64,000 nt of DNA, taken from the NCBI GenBank assembly GCA_949296455.1, contig CASFOZ010000004.1:62001-126000 (forward strand), read 5' to 3'. The translations under genes and the position numbers were made by a program. Source of the stretch: an uncultured Eubacteriales bacterium. Its GTDB lineage: Bacteria > Bacillota > Clostridia > Christensenellales > CALVMC01. Below are positions 34,906 through 43,573 of this stretch, piece by piece (within the stretch, counting starts at the first letter, position 1; each line of letters opens with the position of its first letter). The notes beneath the pieces were generated by a model. The model did not search any database and was not told the origin of the DNA. It worked only from the letters and a program-made list of their open reading frames with translations.

Positions 34906-34975
34906 TACCGATTACAGCCGAAAAAATACCGATTAAGTTTAATATATTGTAAATACTTTTTTTGTAATCTATAAT
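34906..34975 (+). promoter_or_regulatory. LytTR operator and promoter
   Basis: Two identical 9-base direct repeats, TACCGATTA at 34906-34914 and 34927-34935, are separated by exactly 12 bases (21-base centre spacing). LytTR regulators are known to bind two 9-base direct repeats separated by 12-13 bases, usually just upstream of -35. Here a promoter follows: TTGTAA (34947-34952), 17 bases, TATAAT (34970-34975). The downstream gene is itself a LytTR protein, so autoregulation is likely. Confidence 0.75.
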
Positions 34976-34998
34976 TATTTTAAGGAGGAAAAATCGAG

Positions 34999-35451
34999 AT
35001 GAAATTTGAACTGATAATTGATAAAAGCAAAGAAGAATCTCTTACATTATTATCAAAAAAAGAATCAGCATTTACATCAAAAATTGAAAATTTAGTAATG
35101 CAATATAATGGAATAGATTTATTGCAAGTATATTATGAAAATGAAATTGTTAATTTACCGATAGAAGATATCGAATGTTTTTCGGTTATAGACGGGAAGC
35201 TTTATGCAATAGATAATGAAAACAAACGGTTTTTTGTTAATAAAAGACTTTATGAAATTAAAGAAGAATTACCGAAAAATTTTATAACAATTAACAAATC
35301 GTCGATTGCAAATAAAAATGCACTTTCTAAATTTACTTTATCTTTCAGCGGGGCGGTGGATGCGATATTTAAAAGCGGTTATAAAGAATATGTATCAAGG
35401 AGATGTTTTGCGGAAATAAAAAGGAGGATTAAAAATGAACGATTATGTTAA
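34999..35451 (+). CDS. LytTR-domain DNA-binding regulator
   Basis: This 150-residue protein lacks a receiver domain and ends in a LytTR DNA-binding region (residues about 50-146; recognisable by LPIEDIECFSVIDGKLYAI, LPKNFITINKSSIANKNAL and SGYKEYVSRRCFAEIKRRI). Stand-alone LytTR proteins of this size paired with a DUF3021 membrane protein are common in Firmicutes. The membrane protein is thought to control the regulator. The next gene overlaps by 17 bases, a strong sign of coupling. Codon use is somewhat more AT-rich than that of the housekeeping genes nearby. Confidence 0.88.
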   Translation: MKFELIIDKSKEESLTLLSKKESAFTSKIENLVMQYNGIDLLQVYYENEIVNLPIEDIECFSVIDGKLYAIDNENKRFFVNKRLYEIKEELPKNFITINKSSIANKNALSKFTLSFSGAVDAIFKSGYKEYVSRRCFAEIKRRIKNERLC

Positions 35452-35854
35452 AATATTTTTTAAAAGAGGTGCGCTTTTTTCGGTTTTAGGGCCTATAATT
35501 TATGCCATTATTATACTGATATTAGGTTCAATAGGAACTTTAAATTATGAAATATGGCAAAAAATTGTTTTAGGAATTTTTACAAGCGTAATACTTGCTT
35601 TTATTGCAGCAGGAACAAGCGTTGTCTATGAAATTGAAAAATTGCCTATGTTATGGGCGACAGTTATTCATTCGGGAGTTTTATATCTGGATTATATTGC
35701 AATTTATCTTTTGAATGGGTGGTTGGCCTCGAATTGGATTACTGTACTCATTTTTACAGCAGCGTATGTGGCAGGATATTTATTAGTTTGGCTGATAATT
35801 TATTTTTCAATAAAAGCTAAAATAAAAAGCGCAAATAAGAATTTACAATCCTGA
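35435..35854 (+). CDS. DUF3021 family membrane protein
   Basis: This 139-residue protein has four predicted membrane helices in two hairpins, of the size and pattern of DUF3021. The start ATG lies inside the LytTR gene, with AAAGGAGG at 35420-35427. By analogy to similar pairs it may hold the LytTR protein inactive at the membrane and release it on an unknown signal. That mechanism is inferred, not shown here. Confidence 0.8.
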   Translation: MNDYVKIFFKRGALFSVLGPIIYAIIILILGSIGTLNYEIWQKIVLGIFTSVILAFIAAGTSVVYEIEKLPMLWATVIHSGVLYLDYIAIYLLNGWLASNWITVLIFTAAYVAGYLLVWLIIYFSIKAKIKSANKNLQS

Positions 35855-35928
35855 TATGAAAATTTTGTTTAATTGAATAGAATTATAAGGTTGTAATAAA
35901 TATATTTCGGTAAAAATGCCATGTTAAA

Positions 35929-35972
35929 AGCATATAAAAAATCGGTCAAAACTGTCCGATTTTTTATATGCT
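35929..35972. terminator. Long perfect hairpin, probable bidirectional terminator
   Basis: A 17-base perfect inverted repeat, AGCATATAAAAAATCGG and its complement, surrounds a 10-base loop, with T-rich and A-rich runs inside the stem. It ends the LytTR/DUF3021 unit. Confidence 0.8.
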
Positions 35973-36082
35973 AATATTCAAAATATTAAAATTGTCAATT
36001 TTTTAATAATCTGAATCAAATTTTATTTTGCAATTTATACTTAAATAATATTCATATTAATATGAGAATAAGGATTAAATAA

Positions 36083-36111
36083 TTGACTTTTAGCCATAAA
36101 AATAGTATATT
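36083..36111 (+). promoter_or_regulatory. Promoter of the isochorismatase-family gene
   Basis: TTGACT (36083-36088), 17 bases, TATATT (36106-36111), with AACGGAG before the start codon. Confidence 0.65.
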
Positions 36112-36135
36112 AAAAAAAACTAACGGAGAAATATT

Positions 36136-36687
36136 ATGGAAGCGAAAAAAACTGCTATTTTAGTTGTTGACATGTTAAACGATTTTGTAACCGGCGCATT
36201 GAAATGTGACAGAGGACTTGCCATTGTTCCCAATGTCGCAAGACTGCTTGACGGAGCAAGAAAAAAAGGCGTAGCCGTCATTTTCTGTAACGATGCGCAT
36301 ATTAAAGGTATTGACCATGAATTGAAACTTTGGGGCGACCATGCTATTGCAGGGACGAAGGGAGCGGAAGTTATTCCCGAACTTAAACTTTGCGATAAAG
36401 ACTATGTCGTACCGAAGAGAAGATACAGTGGATTTTTCAGAACCGACCTTGAATTATTACTTAAAGAATTAGGTATCGAAAATGTAGTAATGACGGGACT
36501 TCATACCCATATGTGCGTAAGACACACTTCTGCCGACGCATACTGCTTAGGATATAATGTAATAGTGGCCTCAGACGCAACGGACAGTTTTACCGAACAA
36601 GATTATAATATAGGAATAGATTACCTTAAATCGGTTTACGGCGCTCAAGTGTATACGGTAGACGAATTACTTGCAAAAATAAAGTAA
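36136..36687 (+). CDS. Isochorismatase-family cysteine hydrolase
   Basis: This 183-residue enzyme has the catalytic triad of the family: Asp12 (VVDMLNDF), Lys94 (VPKRRYSGF) and Cys127 (HTHMCVRHT). VMTGLHTHMC contains the family's cis-peptide neighbourhood. HIKGIDHELKLWGDH resembles nicotinamidases and related amidases. It may recycle nicotinamide for NAD, but ureidoacrylate- and isochorismate-type enzymes share these residues. It is a single-gene unit. Confidence 0.85.
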   Translation: MEAKKTAILVVDMLNDFVTGALKCDRGLAIVPNVARLLDGARKKGVAVIFCNDAHIKGIDHELKLWGDHAIAGTKGAEVIPELKLCDKDYVVPKRRYSGFFRTDLELLLKELGIENVVMTGLHTHMCVRHTSADAYCLGYNVIVASDATDSFTEQDYNIGIDYLKSVYGAQVYTVDELLAKIK

Positions 36688-36773
36688 CTATAAAATAAGA
36701 TATAAAATTTTATTATAATTTATCATAATAATGAAAGTGATTTTTAATAAAATTTAATTAAATAATCAATTTG

Positions 36774-37190
36774 TTATTCTTTTGCCGTACCCATTAAAAA
36801 AGCTATTGAAACGAGAAATAAATCTCTTACCTGTGACAGTGTAGTGGGTGAGAAATTAATGCTTTCGTCGAAACGTACGGAAATAATAAGTGAAATAGAA
36901 AAAAGACCTATTAATGCTATTATTGTAGATTGAAAAGCGTGTCGTGTTTGCTTTTCTTTATCTTTAAGCGTTAAAGGTTTTTTTTCTATAAAATTTTTAC
37001 TTATAAAATAGCCAGAAAGGGTTGCTATGGCTGTTCTTGTAACTATGTCGAGACCTGTTTTCATATCGTTTTCGGGTAAAGGGAAAACCATACATAAAAC
37101 GAGATTAACAAGCAGTATTATAAAAAATACCGCAAGCCATATATCGTTCAATCCGATTATATTTTTAACGGCGTTCCAAAAATTTTTCAT
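36774..37190 (-). CDS. Hypothetical small membrane protein
   Basis: This 138-residue protein has about four hydrophobic segments (near residues 16-36, 48-64, 86-104 and 120-135). No family was recognised. No ribosome binding site lies before the ATG at 37188-37190, and a TATAAT on the minus strand sits only three bases from it. The true start or the expression is therefore uncertain. Confidence 0.5.
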   Translation of the reverse strand: MKNFWNAVKNIIGLNDIWLAVFFIILLVNLVLCMVFPLPENDMKTGLDIVTRTAIATLSGYFISKNFIEKKPLTLKDKEKQTRHAFQSTIIALIGLFSISLIISVRFDESINFSPTTLSQVRDLFLVSIAFLMGTAKE

Positions 37191-37329
37191 TTTATTATAG
37201 TTTATGAAAAAATGAATTAAAGGGTGTAGAATAAAAAAATTGTTATATTAAAAAAAGTGTAAAATAAACATAACTCATTTTAAGTAAGTTTTTTAATCGT
37301 ACCTCTTGCTTAATAAAATAAAAACCGCA

Positions 37330-37359
37330 TTGACACAGAAATAATTTTTAAGTTAAAAT
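37330..37359 (+). promoter_or_regulatory. Promoter of the 225-residue membrane protein gene
   Basis: TTGACA (37330-37335), 18-base spacer, TAAAAT (37354-37359), 50 bases before the start. Confidence 0.65.
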
Positions 37360-37409
37360 ATATTTATATTTATAACGATTAAATCGAGTACAAAGGAGAA
37401 AGATACGTT

Positions 37410-38087
37410 ATGTATCATCAGGTGATTGATTTAGACGGAAGAATACTGAACTTTGAAAATCTTATGCAACTTTCTAAAATAGCAGAAAAGATAGACGAGA
37501 AAAAACACGATTTCGATGTTGCTTTCAGCGACGGATACCGTGAAAGCGGTGTGGGAGTCGAAGAAGTGAAATCGTATTATAACAGCGGCAGAGAGATAAT
37601 ATCCTTTTCGTCGAGCGAAAAATTTTCCTTAATACATATAGATTTTAACCGATACAAAAACACAATAAATTTAAGACACGACGATAAGGATAAATTCAAT
37701 TCGTTTTTAAAAGAAATAGAAGATTGGAAAAATACTACAAAAAAACAACTCGGCATTTATAAAATTCATAAAAATTCATATCTTGAAAGTATTGTTTATT
37801 TTCTGATTTTTTTATGGTCCTTTGTTCTTGTTCCTATTATAATTTATTTAATAAGTCAAAACAATAATTTAAGCGTTTACATTCTTACCGCCTGTATTAC
37901 GGCTCTAATATCTGCGAAATTTTATACTCTGCTTTTAAAATCCTGTCCTGTTATAGAATTTCAGTTCGGCAGAAATAAAGCATCTTCTGAAAGGAAAAAA
38001 ACCCTTTATATAATAAATACATTTTTTATTCCGATAGTATTAAGTATTGCGGTAGCGTTAATTACAAAATATTTGTTTATAGCTTGA
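37410..38087 (+). CDS. Hypothetical protein with two C-terminal membrane helices
   Basis: This 225-residue protein has a soluble N-terminal part of about 125 residues (charged, with no recognisable domain). Two hydrophobic stretches (about 130-150 and 153-173) and a further one near the C terminus follow. GGAGAAAGA precedes the ATG. No family was recognised. It is a single-gene unit between a promoter and a bidirectional terminator. Confidence 0.65.
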   Translation: MYHQVIDLDGRILNFENLMQLSKIAEKIDEKKHDFDVAFSDGYRESGVGVEEVKSYYNSGREIISFSSSEKFSLIHIDFNRYKNTINLRHDDKDKFNSFLKEIEDWKNTTKKQLGIYKIHKNSYLESIVYFLIFLWSFVLVPIIIYLISQNNNLSVYILTACITALISAKFYTLLLKSCPVIEFQFGRNKASSERKKTLYIINTFFIPIVLSIAVALITKYLFIA

Positions 38088-38146
38088 TTGAAAATTTGGA
38101 GAAAACACAAAAGTTAGAGAAAGTTATTAATTTATTACAATATAAA

Positions 38147-38170
38147 AAAGCGGACGTTTGTCCGCTTTTA
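38147..38170. terminator. Bidirectional terminator
   Basis: AAAAGCGGAC-GTTT-GTCCGCTTTT lies between two converging genes, with T and A runs on both sides. Confidence 0.85.
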
Positions 38171-38209
38171 TTAATGGATTTTAAATGATTTATCGGGTTA
38201 ATTTAAACT

Positions 38210-38485
38210 TTATTGAGCGGATAAATCGTGTTTTACACGGTCTCTTTCTTCCGCTCTTTTTGCGTTATTCCATCTGTCTGTAGTGCCAACAAGATATCCG
38301 GTAATTCTTCTGATTCTTTCGAAGGGGATAGACTCTGTTTTATATTCGAGTTCAACAAAGTCGCCGTCCACTTTGATATTAAGGTAAACAAGTTCTTTAC
38401 CTACATTTTTGCTTTTTACATAATCAACATAAGCGTTGATTTCATTTTGCTCTAATGTTCCGTTTGTTACATTGACATCTACCAT
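38210..38485 (-). CDS. Short NrdD-tail-like protein with glycyl-radical-like motif
   Basis: The C-terminal half of this 91-residue protein, RIRRITGYLVGTTDRWN followed by AKRAEERDRVKH, matches the end of class III (anaerobic) ribonucleotide reductase. There a glycine in RVxGYL holds the radical; Gly63 is the counterpart here. The catalytic barrel and the four zinc cysteines of NrdD are absent. Small Firmicute proteins of this kind are usually named anaerobic ribonucleoside-triphosphate reductase by similarity. It is the last gene of the serC-serA transcript, 26 bases after serA. Its role is unknown; a spare glycyl-radical domain in the manner of YfiD is a speculation. Confidence 0.7.
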   Translation of the reverse strand: MVDVNVTNGTLEQNEINAYVDYVKSKNVGKELVYLNIKVDGDFVELEYKTESIPFERIRRITGYLVGTTDRWNNAKRAEERDRVKHDLSAQ

Positions 38486-38511
38486 AGTTCTACCTCCGAT
38501 TTAATTTAAAA

Positions 38512-39669
38512 TTACAGTATTCTGATTTTCATTATACCTTCTTGACTGTAAAATTCCTTTTCGATATCTTTCGGGATTTTACTGTCTACGTCTATAATCA
38601 TATAGGCAAGTTCGCCTCTGCTGGTGCATAGGATATTTGCTATATTTATTTTGTGATTGGAAAGTATCGTTGTTGCTTTTGCGATAATTCCCGGTACGTT
38701 TTTATGAACGACCGTCATTCTCTGAACTCCTGCTCTCGGGGAAACGGTTGTCGGGAAGTTGACGCTGTTGACTATATTTCCGTTTTCCAAAAAGTCTTTT
38801 AATTGTTTTGCCGCCATAACGGCGCAGTTGTCTTCGGCTTCGGGAGTGGAAGCGCCGAGGTGAGGAATAGTAATAACGTTTTTAACTCCGACAAGTTCTT
38901 CGCAAGGGAAGTCTGTTACATACTTTGCAATTTTACCCGATTTGAGTCCTTCTATAACGGCGTCGTTGTCGACGAGTTCGCCTCTTGCGCAGTTAATTAT
39001 GGTAACTCCGTTTTTCATTTTGGAAACAGCCTCTTTGTTGATAGTGCCTTTTGTATCTTTGTTGTAGGGAACATGAATAGTAATGTAATCGCTTTCGGTT
39101 AATATTTTTTGCAAAGATTTAGCGTTCTGAACTTCGGAAGAAAGTTTCCAAGCGACGTCTACGCTCAGGAAAGGGTCAAATCCCAAGACATTCATATCGA
39201 GTGCGACAGCCGAATTTGCAATCAAAGAGCCTATTGCTCCGAGTCCTATTATACCCAAGGTTTTGCCTTTGATTTCAGGTCCTATAAAAGCCTTTTTCCC
39301 GCTTTCGACCTGCTTTGGAATATCGGGAGTACCTTTTAAAGTATTTACCCATTCAACAGCAGAGACAATGTTTCTCGAAGACAGGATAAGAGAGCAGAGA
39401 ACGAGTTCTTTAACTGCGTTAGCGTTTGCCCCCGGGGTATTGAATACAACAATGGCCTTTTCCGAATAGTCGGGGATAGGTATATTATTTACCCCTGCGC
39501 CGCATCTTGCAACAGCAAGAAGTTTGTCTTTAACGGCATATTCGTGCATTGAAAAACTTCTTAAAAGTATACCTTCGGGATTTTCGGCGTCTTTTGTGAC
39601 TTTATAATTAGAATCGAAAACCTTATCGATTTTATTGCTTATTTCATTCAGTTTGAGTATATTAAACAT
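38512..39669 (-). CDS. serA: D-3-phosphoglycerate dehydrogenase
   Basis: This is the first step of serine synthesis. The NAD-binding motif LGIIGLGAIGSLIAN, the D-2-hydroxyacid dehydrogenase signatures (INCARGELVDNDAV) and the catalytic His in IPHLGASTPEAEDN are present. The C terminus (about residues 310-385) is an ACT domain, the serine-sensing part. The length of 385 residues is the short form without the intervening domain. It follows serC by 24 bases. Confidence 0.95.
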   Translation of the reverse strand: MFNILKLNEISNKIDKVFDSNYKVTKDAENPEGILLRSFSMHEYAVKDKLLAVARCGAGVNNIPIPDYSEKAIVVFNTPGANANAVKELVLCSLILSSRNIVSAVEWVNTLKGTPDIPKQVESGKKAFIGPEIKGKTLGIIGLGAIGSLIANSAVALDMNVLGFDPFLSVDVAWKLSSEVQNAKSLQKILTESDYITIHVPYNKDTKGTINKEAVSKMKNGVTIINCARGELVDNDAVIEGLKSGKIAKYVTDFPCEELVGVKNVITIPHLGASTPEAEDNCAVMAAKQLKDFLENGNIVNSVNFPTTVSPRAGVQRMTVVHKNVPGIIAKATTILSNHKINIANILCTSRGELAYMIIDVDSKIPKDIEKEFYSQEGIMKIRIL

Positions 39670-39693
39670 TATCTGCTCCTTAATAGTTATTTG

Positions 39694-40764
39694 TTATATA
39701 TTCTCTTTTTCGAATTTTTTCATAAATTCAATAAGAGCTTTTATGCCTTCAATAGGCATAGCGTTGTAAATGCTTGCACGCATTCCGCCAACGAGTCTGT
39801 GTCCTTTAATTGAAACGAGACCTGCAGCGGCTGCTTCTTTTATGAATTTAGCGTCGAGATTTTCGTCTCCCGTGACGAACGGAACATTCATTATCGAGCG
39901 GTCTTCCTTTGCAACATTATTTTTATAAAGTTTGGAATTATCGATAAAGTCGTAAAGCATTTTTGCCTTTTCGATATTAATCTTTTCCATAGCGTCGACG
40001 CCGCCGAGATTTTTAAGCCATTTAAATACAAGCATTGAAACATAAATACTGAAAGTAGTAGGGGTGTTATAAAGGCTGTTTGCATTTGCTTGCGTGGAAT
40101 ATTTTAAAAAGTTCGGGCAAGCTTCCGTTGCACCGCTGTCTACAAGGTCTTTTTTAACTATAACTACGGTAAGTCCCGATGCGGAGATATTTTTCTGCGC
40201 ACCGGCGTAAATTAGACCGAAATCGTTTACATTATACCTTTTACCCAATATGTTAGAACTCATATCGCATACGATAGGAGCCTTGCTTTTCGGAAGTTCG
40301 TTATACTGTGTTCCGAAAATAGTGTTGTTCGAAGTGATATGAAGATAATCAATATCTTCTCTTACTTTTACGTTTTTAGGAATATATGTGTAAGTTTTAT
40401 CCTCAGAACTTGCCGCACATACTATATCGCCGTATTTTTTTGCAACCTTGAAAGCGTTGTTTGCGAAGTTACCCGTAACAATATAATCGGCTTTACCTTT
40501 TTTAAGAAGGTTAAGGGGAACCGCTTCAAACTGTAAGGTTGCACCGCCTTGCAGATACAGTACATAGTAGTCGTCGGAAATACCCATAAGTTCTCTCAAA
40601 AGGGAAATCGATGTGTTATGAATTTCCTCGTAGGGTTTACTGCGGTGACTCATTTCGCATACGCTCATACCGGTACCGTTATAATCAGTAAAATCTTTTT
40701 TTACCTGCTCCAAAACTTCGAGCGGAAGCATTGAAGGACCTGCGGAAAAATTATAAACTCTCAT
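39694..40764 (-). CDS. serC: Phosphoserine aminotransferase
   Basis: This PLP enzyme performs the second step of serine synthesis. It opens VYNFSAGPSMLPLEVLEQ, and LQGGATLQFEAVPLNL and the lysine region YAGAQKNISASGLTVV (PLP Lys in AQKN) follow. The length of 356 residues is normal. It is the first gene of the serC-serA-small-protein operon, with AAAAGGAGA before the start. Confidence 0.96.
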   Translation of the reverse strand: MRVYNFSAGPSMLPLEVLEQVKKDFTDYNGTGMSVCEMSHRSKPYEEIHNTSISLLRELMGISDDYYVLYLQGGATLQFEAVPLNLLKKGKADYIVTGNFANNAFKVAKKYGDIVCAASSEDKTYTYIPKNVKVREDIDYLHITSNNTIFGTQYNELPKSKAPIVCDMSSNILGKRYNVNDFGLIYAGAQKNISASGLTVVIVKKDLVDSGATEACPNFLKYSTQANANSLYNTPTTFSIYVSMLVFKWLKNLGGVDAMEKINIEKAKMLYDFIDNSKLYKNNVAKEDRSIMNVPFVTGDENLDAKFIKEAAAAGLVSIKGHRLVGGMRASIYNAMPIEGIKALIEFMKKFEKENI

Positions 40765-40825
40765 AGAAATCTCCTTTTTTTAAACAAGTTAAAATAAAAT
40801 TAAGTCGTTTATTTAGAATATAAAC

Positions 40826-40854
40826 ATAATACAACTTTTTTTAAATTTTCGCAA
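40826..40854 (-). promoter_or_regulatory. Promoter of serC-serA (minus strand)
   Basis: On the minus strand, TTGCGA (40854-40849), 17 bases, TATTAT (40831-40826), 62 bases before serC. No riboswitch or T-box is visible. Confidence 0.6.
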
Positions 40855-40941
40855 GGAAATACTACGGTAAATTAAACGGTATATAAAGTATTTATACATA
40901 TTTTTATTTTTTTTGCTCATTCTATTTGCGAGGTGAGAAAT

Positions 40942-41652
40942 ATGAAAGGTGTTATAATGGCAGGAGGAATAGGAAGCAGATTAAGACCTCTGACTAACGA
41001 TATTCCAAAGCCTATGGTTCCGATAATTGACAGACCGGTTTTGTATTATATCGTAAATTTATTGAAAAGTGCCGGCATTAAAGATATTGCGATGACATTG
41101 AATTATAAACCGCAGAAGATAATAAATTATTTCAGAGACGGAAGCGATTTCGGAGTAAATATTAATTATTTTATCGAAGACCTTCCTTTGGGAACAGCGG
41201 GAAGCATTAAAAACGCAGAAGAATTTATTGACGGAACCTTTGTCGTTATAAGCGGAGACGCTTTTACGAATATAGATTTAAAAAGTGCTATAGCGTATCA
41301 CAAAAAGAAGGGCGGACTTCTGACGGTTATTTCAAAAAGGGTAGACGACCCGTTCGGTTTCGGGGTAATTAAAACCGATAGCCAAGGGCTTATTACCGAA
41401 TTTAAAGAAAAACCCGAAAATGCAGAAAGCAATCTTATCAATACGGGAATTTATATATGCGACAAAAAGGTTCTCGATTATATACCGCAGGGATTTTACG
41501 ATTTCGGCAAGCAGCTTCTTCCGTCTCTTATAGGGGGGATATATTCATTCGAAACCGATAGCTTCTGGTCGGATATAGGAACATTATCGTCTTACTATAA
41601 AACCAACGGAATGGTTGCCGAAAATCCCGAAAAATTTTCAGTCGAGATTTAA
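40942..41652 (+). CDS. Sugar-phosphate nucleotidyltransferase
   Basis: This 236-residue enzyme starts at ATG 40942, preceded by AGGTGAG. The signature GVIMAGGIGSRLRPLTNDIPKPM is the NTP-binding loop and catalytic Lys of the NTP_transferase family; ISGDAFTNIDL and FKEKPE follow. It lacks the C-terminal beta-helix of full-length GlmU or Gcd1-type enzymes. The sugar and nucleotide cannot be decided. Glucose-1-phosphate thymidylyl- or mannose-1-phosphate guanylyl-transferase are the usual names. Confidence 0.88.
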   Translation: MKGVIMAGGIGSRLRPLTNDIPKPMVPIIDRPVLYYIVNLLKSAGIKDIAMTLNYKPQKIINYFRDGSDFGVNINYFIEDLPLGTAGSIKNAEEFIDGTFVVISGDAFTNIDLKSAIAYHKKKGGLLTVISKRVDDPFGFGVIKTDSQGLITEFKEKPENAESNLINTGIYICDKKVLDYIPQGFYDFGKQLLPSLIGGIYSFETDSFWSDIGTLSSYYKTNGMVAENPEKFSVEI

Positions 41653-41654
41653 TG

Positions 41655-41684
41655 ATAAAAAGGCTCTTTAAAGAGTCTTTTTTT
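41655..41684 (+). terminator. Terminator after the nucleotidyltransferase gene
   Basis: AAAAGGCTCTT-TA-AAGAGTCTTTT (one G-T pair) followed by TTT, right after the stop. Confidence 0.85.
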
Positions 41685-41785
41685 ATAGCATAAGCAAAGA
41701 TTTAATTTTTAAATTTGCCGTTAAATTTTTATTATTTTCAAAATACCGTTTCCGATGCCGTTTTATGACAATAATTTATAATACA

Positions 41786-41814
41786 TTGACTTGATTTAAA
41801 ATAATTAATATTAT
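41786..41814 (+). promoter_or_regulatory. Promoter of the RNase J operon
   Basis: TTGACT (41786-41791), 17 bases, TATTAT (41809-41814). A leader of about 90 bases follows, ending in CGGAGG. Confidence 0.65.
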
Positions 41815-41911
41815 ATAATAATTATTACGGAAATGCTTTTATTGTATTATTTCCGCTTTAATGTGAAGTTCAGCGTTTTAGACGCTTTTATAAATATTTT
41901 TTTCGGAGGTT

Positions 41912-43573
41912 ATGTTGAACAAGTCATTAAGATTATATTTTTTAGGGGGCGTCGGCGAGATAGGGAAGAATATGACGGCTATCGAATACGGCGACCATAT
42001 TATTATTGTGGATTGCGGAAGTTCTTTTCCGCCAGAAGATATGCCGGGAGTGGATTTGCTTATTCCCGATATAAGTTATATTATCGAAAACAAACATAAA
42101 ATAAAAGGAATAGTTTTAACGCACGGTCACGAGGACCATATAGGAAGTATGCCTTTTCTTTTGAAAGAGTTAGGCAGTACGGTTCCCGTTTACGGGTCGA
42201 AACTTACTCTTGCTTTTTTAGAACACAAGACTGAAGAATACAAAATCAAAAAGGTCAAAAGCGTTTGCGTAAACGACGGCGATACGGTCAATATCGGCTG
42301 CTTCAATGTCGAATTCATAAAGGTATCCCATTCCATTTCAGGGGCTTTTGCGCTTTCGATAAACACCCCTTCGGGAATAATTTTTCATACGGGCGATTAT
42401 AAAATCGATTATACTCCGATTGACGGAAAGATGACAAATCTTGCAAGAATTGCTGAAATCGGTAAAAAAGGAGTTCTGTTAATGCTCAGCGAAAGTACCA
42501 ATGTTGAAAGAGAAGGGTACACTATGAGCGAAACTACGGTGGGAAAATCTTTCGATAAATTATTTTCCCAAAATATAGGGAAGAGAATAATAATAGCGAC
42601 TTTTTCTTCCAATATCCACAGATTGCAGCAAATACTCGATTTGGCGGACAAATACGGACGTAAAATTGCATTTAACGGAAGAAGTATGTTGAATTCTCTC
42701 GAAATGGCTACTAAAATAGGCGAATTGCATTATAAAGCCGAAGATATAGTGGATATAGATAAAGTTTCGAAACTTCCGCCCGAGCGTGTCGTCATAATAA
42801 GTACGGGTGCGCAAGGCGAACCTATGAGCGCTCTTGCAAGAATGGCGTCCGGAGAAACCAACAGTAAAATTACCGTAGGACCTATGGATACCGTAATAGT
42901 GTCGGCTTCCCCGATTCCCGGAAACGAAAGACTCATTTACAATGTAATAAACAACTTATATAAAAAAGGAGCAAGCGTAGTTTACGGAGCGCTTGAAGAA
43001 GTCCATGTTTCGGGACACGCTTGCAAAGAAGAAATCAAACTTATGCTTTCTCTTGTAAAGCCTCGTTTTCTTATCCCCGTCCACGGCGAATACCGCCACT
43101 TGAAACAGCAGGCGGAACTTGCCGAAAGTTTAGGTATAAGACAGGCGAATATACTTATTCCGTGCATAGGCGCATGTGTAAATGTTAAAAAGAACGGAAT
43201 AGCAATAGAAAAAATTGTGGAAGCAGGGAATATGTTCGTTGACGGGTATGTTATAGGCGACGCTGACAGTTCTGTTATTAAAGACAGATTGAATTTAGGC
43301 GAAAACGGATTTCTGATTACGATAATTAAGGTATCTTCGAAAGACAACAGAATGATAGGCGAACCAGATATAATAACAAGAGGAATTCACGCTCTCGAAA
43401 AGAGTACCGAACAGTTAAAAGATATCGTTATCGAAACATTTTTGAGTTCAGATTATACGGGAGAAGAAAACAATCAGCAATTAAAAGCCGATATACGAAA
43501 AGACGTAAGAAAATGGCTTTTAAACAATACCCTTCAAAGACCTATGATTTTGCCTATAATAATAAATGTATAG
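41912..43573 (+). CDS. rnj: Ribonuclease J
   Basis: This metallo-beta-lactamase-fold RNase has 5'-exo and endo activity and is central to Firmicute mRNA turnover. It begins LRLYFLGGVGEIGKNM and has the zinc motif LTHGHEDHIG, then HTGDYKIDYTP, the beta-CASP motif around STGAQGEPMSALARM and VSGHACKEE. The length of 553 residues is normal for RNase J1. It is the first of four genes that overlap by 8 bases each, so RNA decay and tRNA modification genes form one transcript. Confidence 0.95.
   Translation: MLNKSLRLYFLGGVGEIGKNMTAIEYGDHIIIVDCGSSFPPEDMPGVDLLIPDISYIIENKHKIKGIVLTHGHEDHIGSMPFLLKELGSTVPVYGSKLTLAFLEHKTEEYKIKKVKSVCVNDGDTVNIGCFNVEFIKVSHSISGAFALSINTPSGIIFHTGDYKIDYTPIDGKMTNLARIAEIGKKGVLLMLSESTNVEREGYTMSETTVGKSFDKLFSQNIGKRIIIATFSSNIHRLQQILDLADKYGRKIAFNGRSMLNSLEMATKIGELHYKAEDIVDIDKVSKLPPERVVIISTGAQGEPMSALARMASGETNSKITVGPMDTVIVSASPIPGNERLIYNVINNLYKKGASVVYGALEEVHVSGHACKEEIKLMLSLVKPRFLIPVHGEYRHLKQQAELAESLGIRQANILIPCIGACVNVKKNGIAIEKIVEAGNMFVDGYVIGDADSSVIKDRLNLGENGFLITIIKVSSKDNRMIGEPDIITRGIHALEKSTEQLKDIVIETFLSSDYTGEENNQQLKADIRKDVRKWLLNNTLQRPMILPIIINV

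Noticed and set aside
40933-40941. GTG start three codons upstream for the nucleotidyltransferase
   Set aside because: The GTG is part of the AGGTGAG ribosome binding site for the ATG at 40942.
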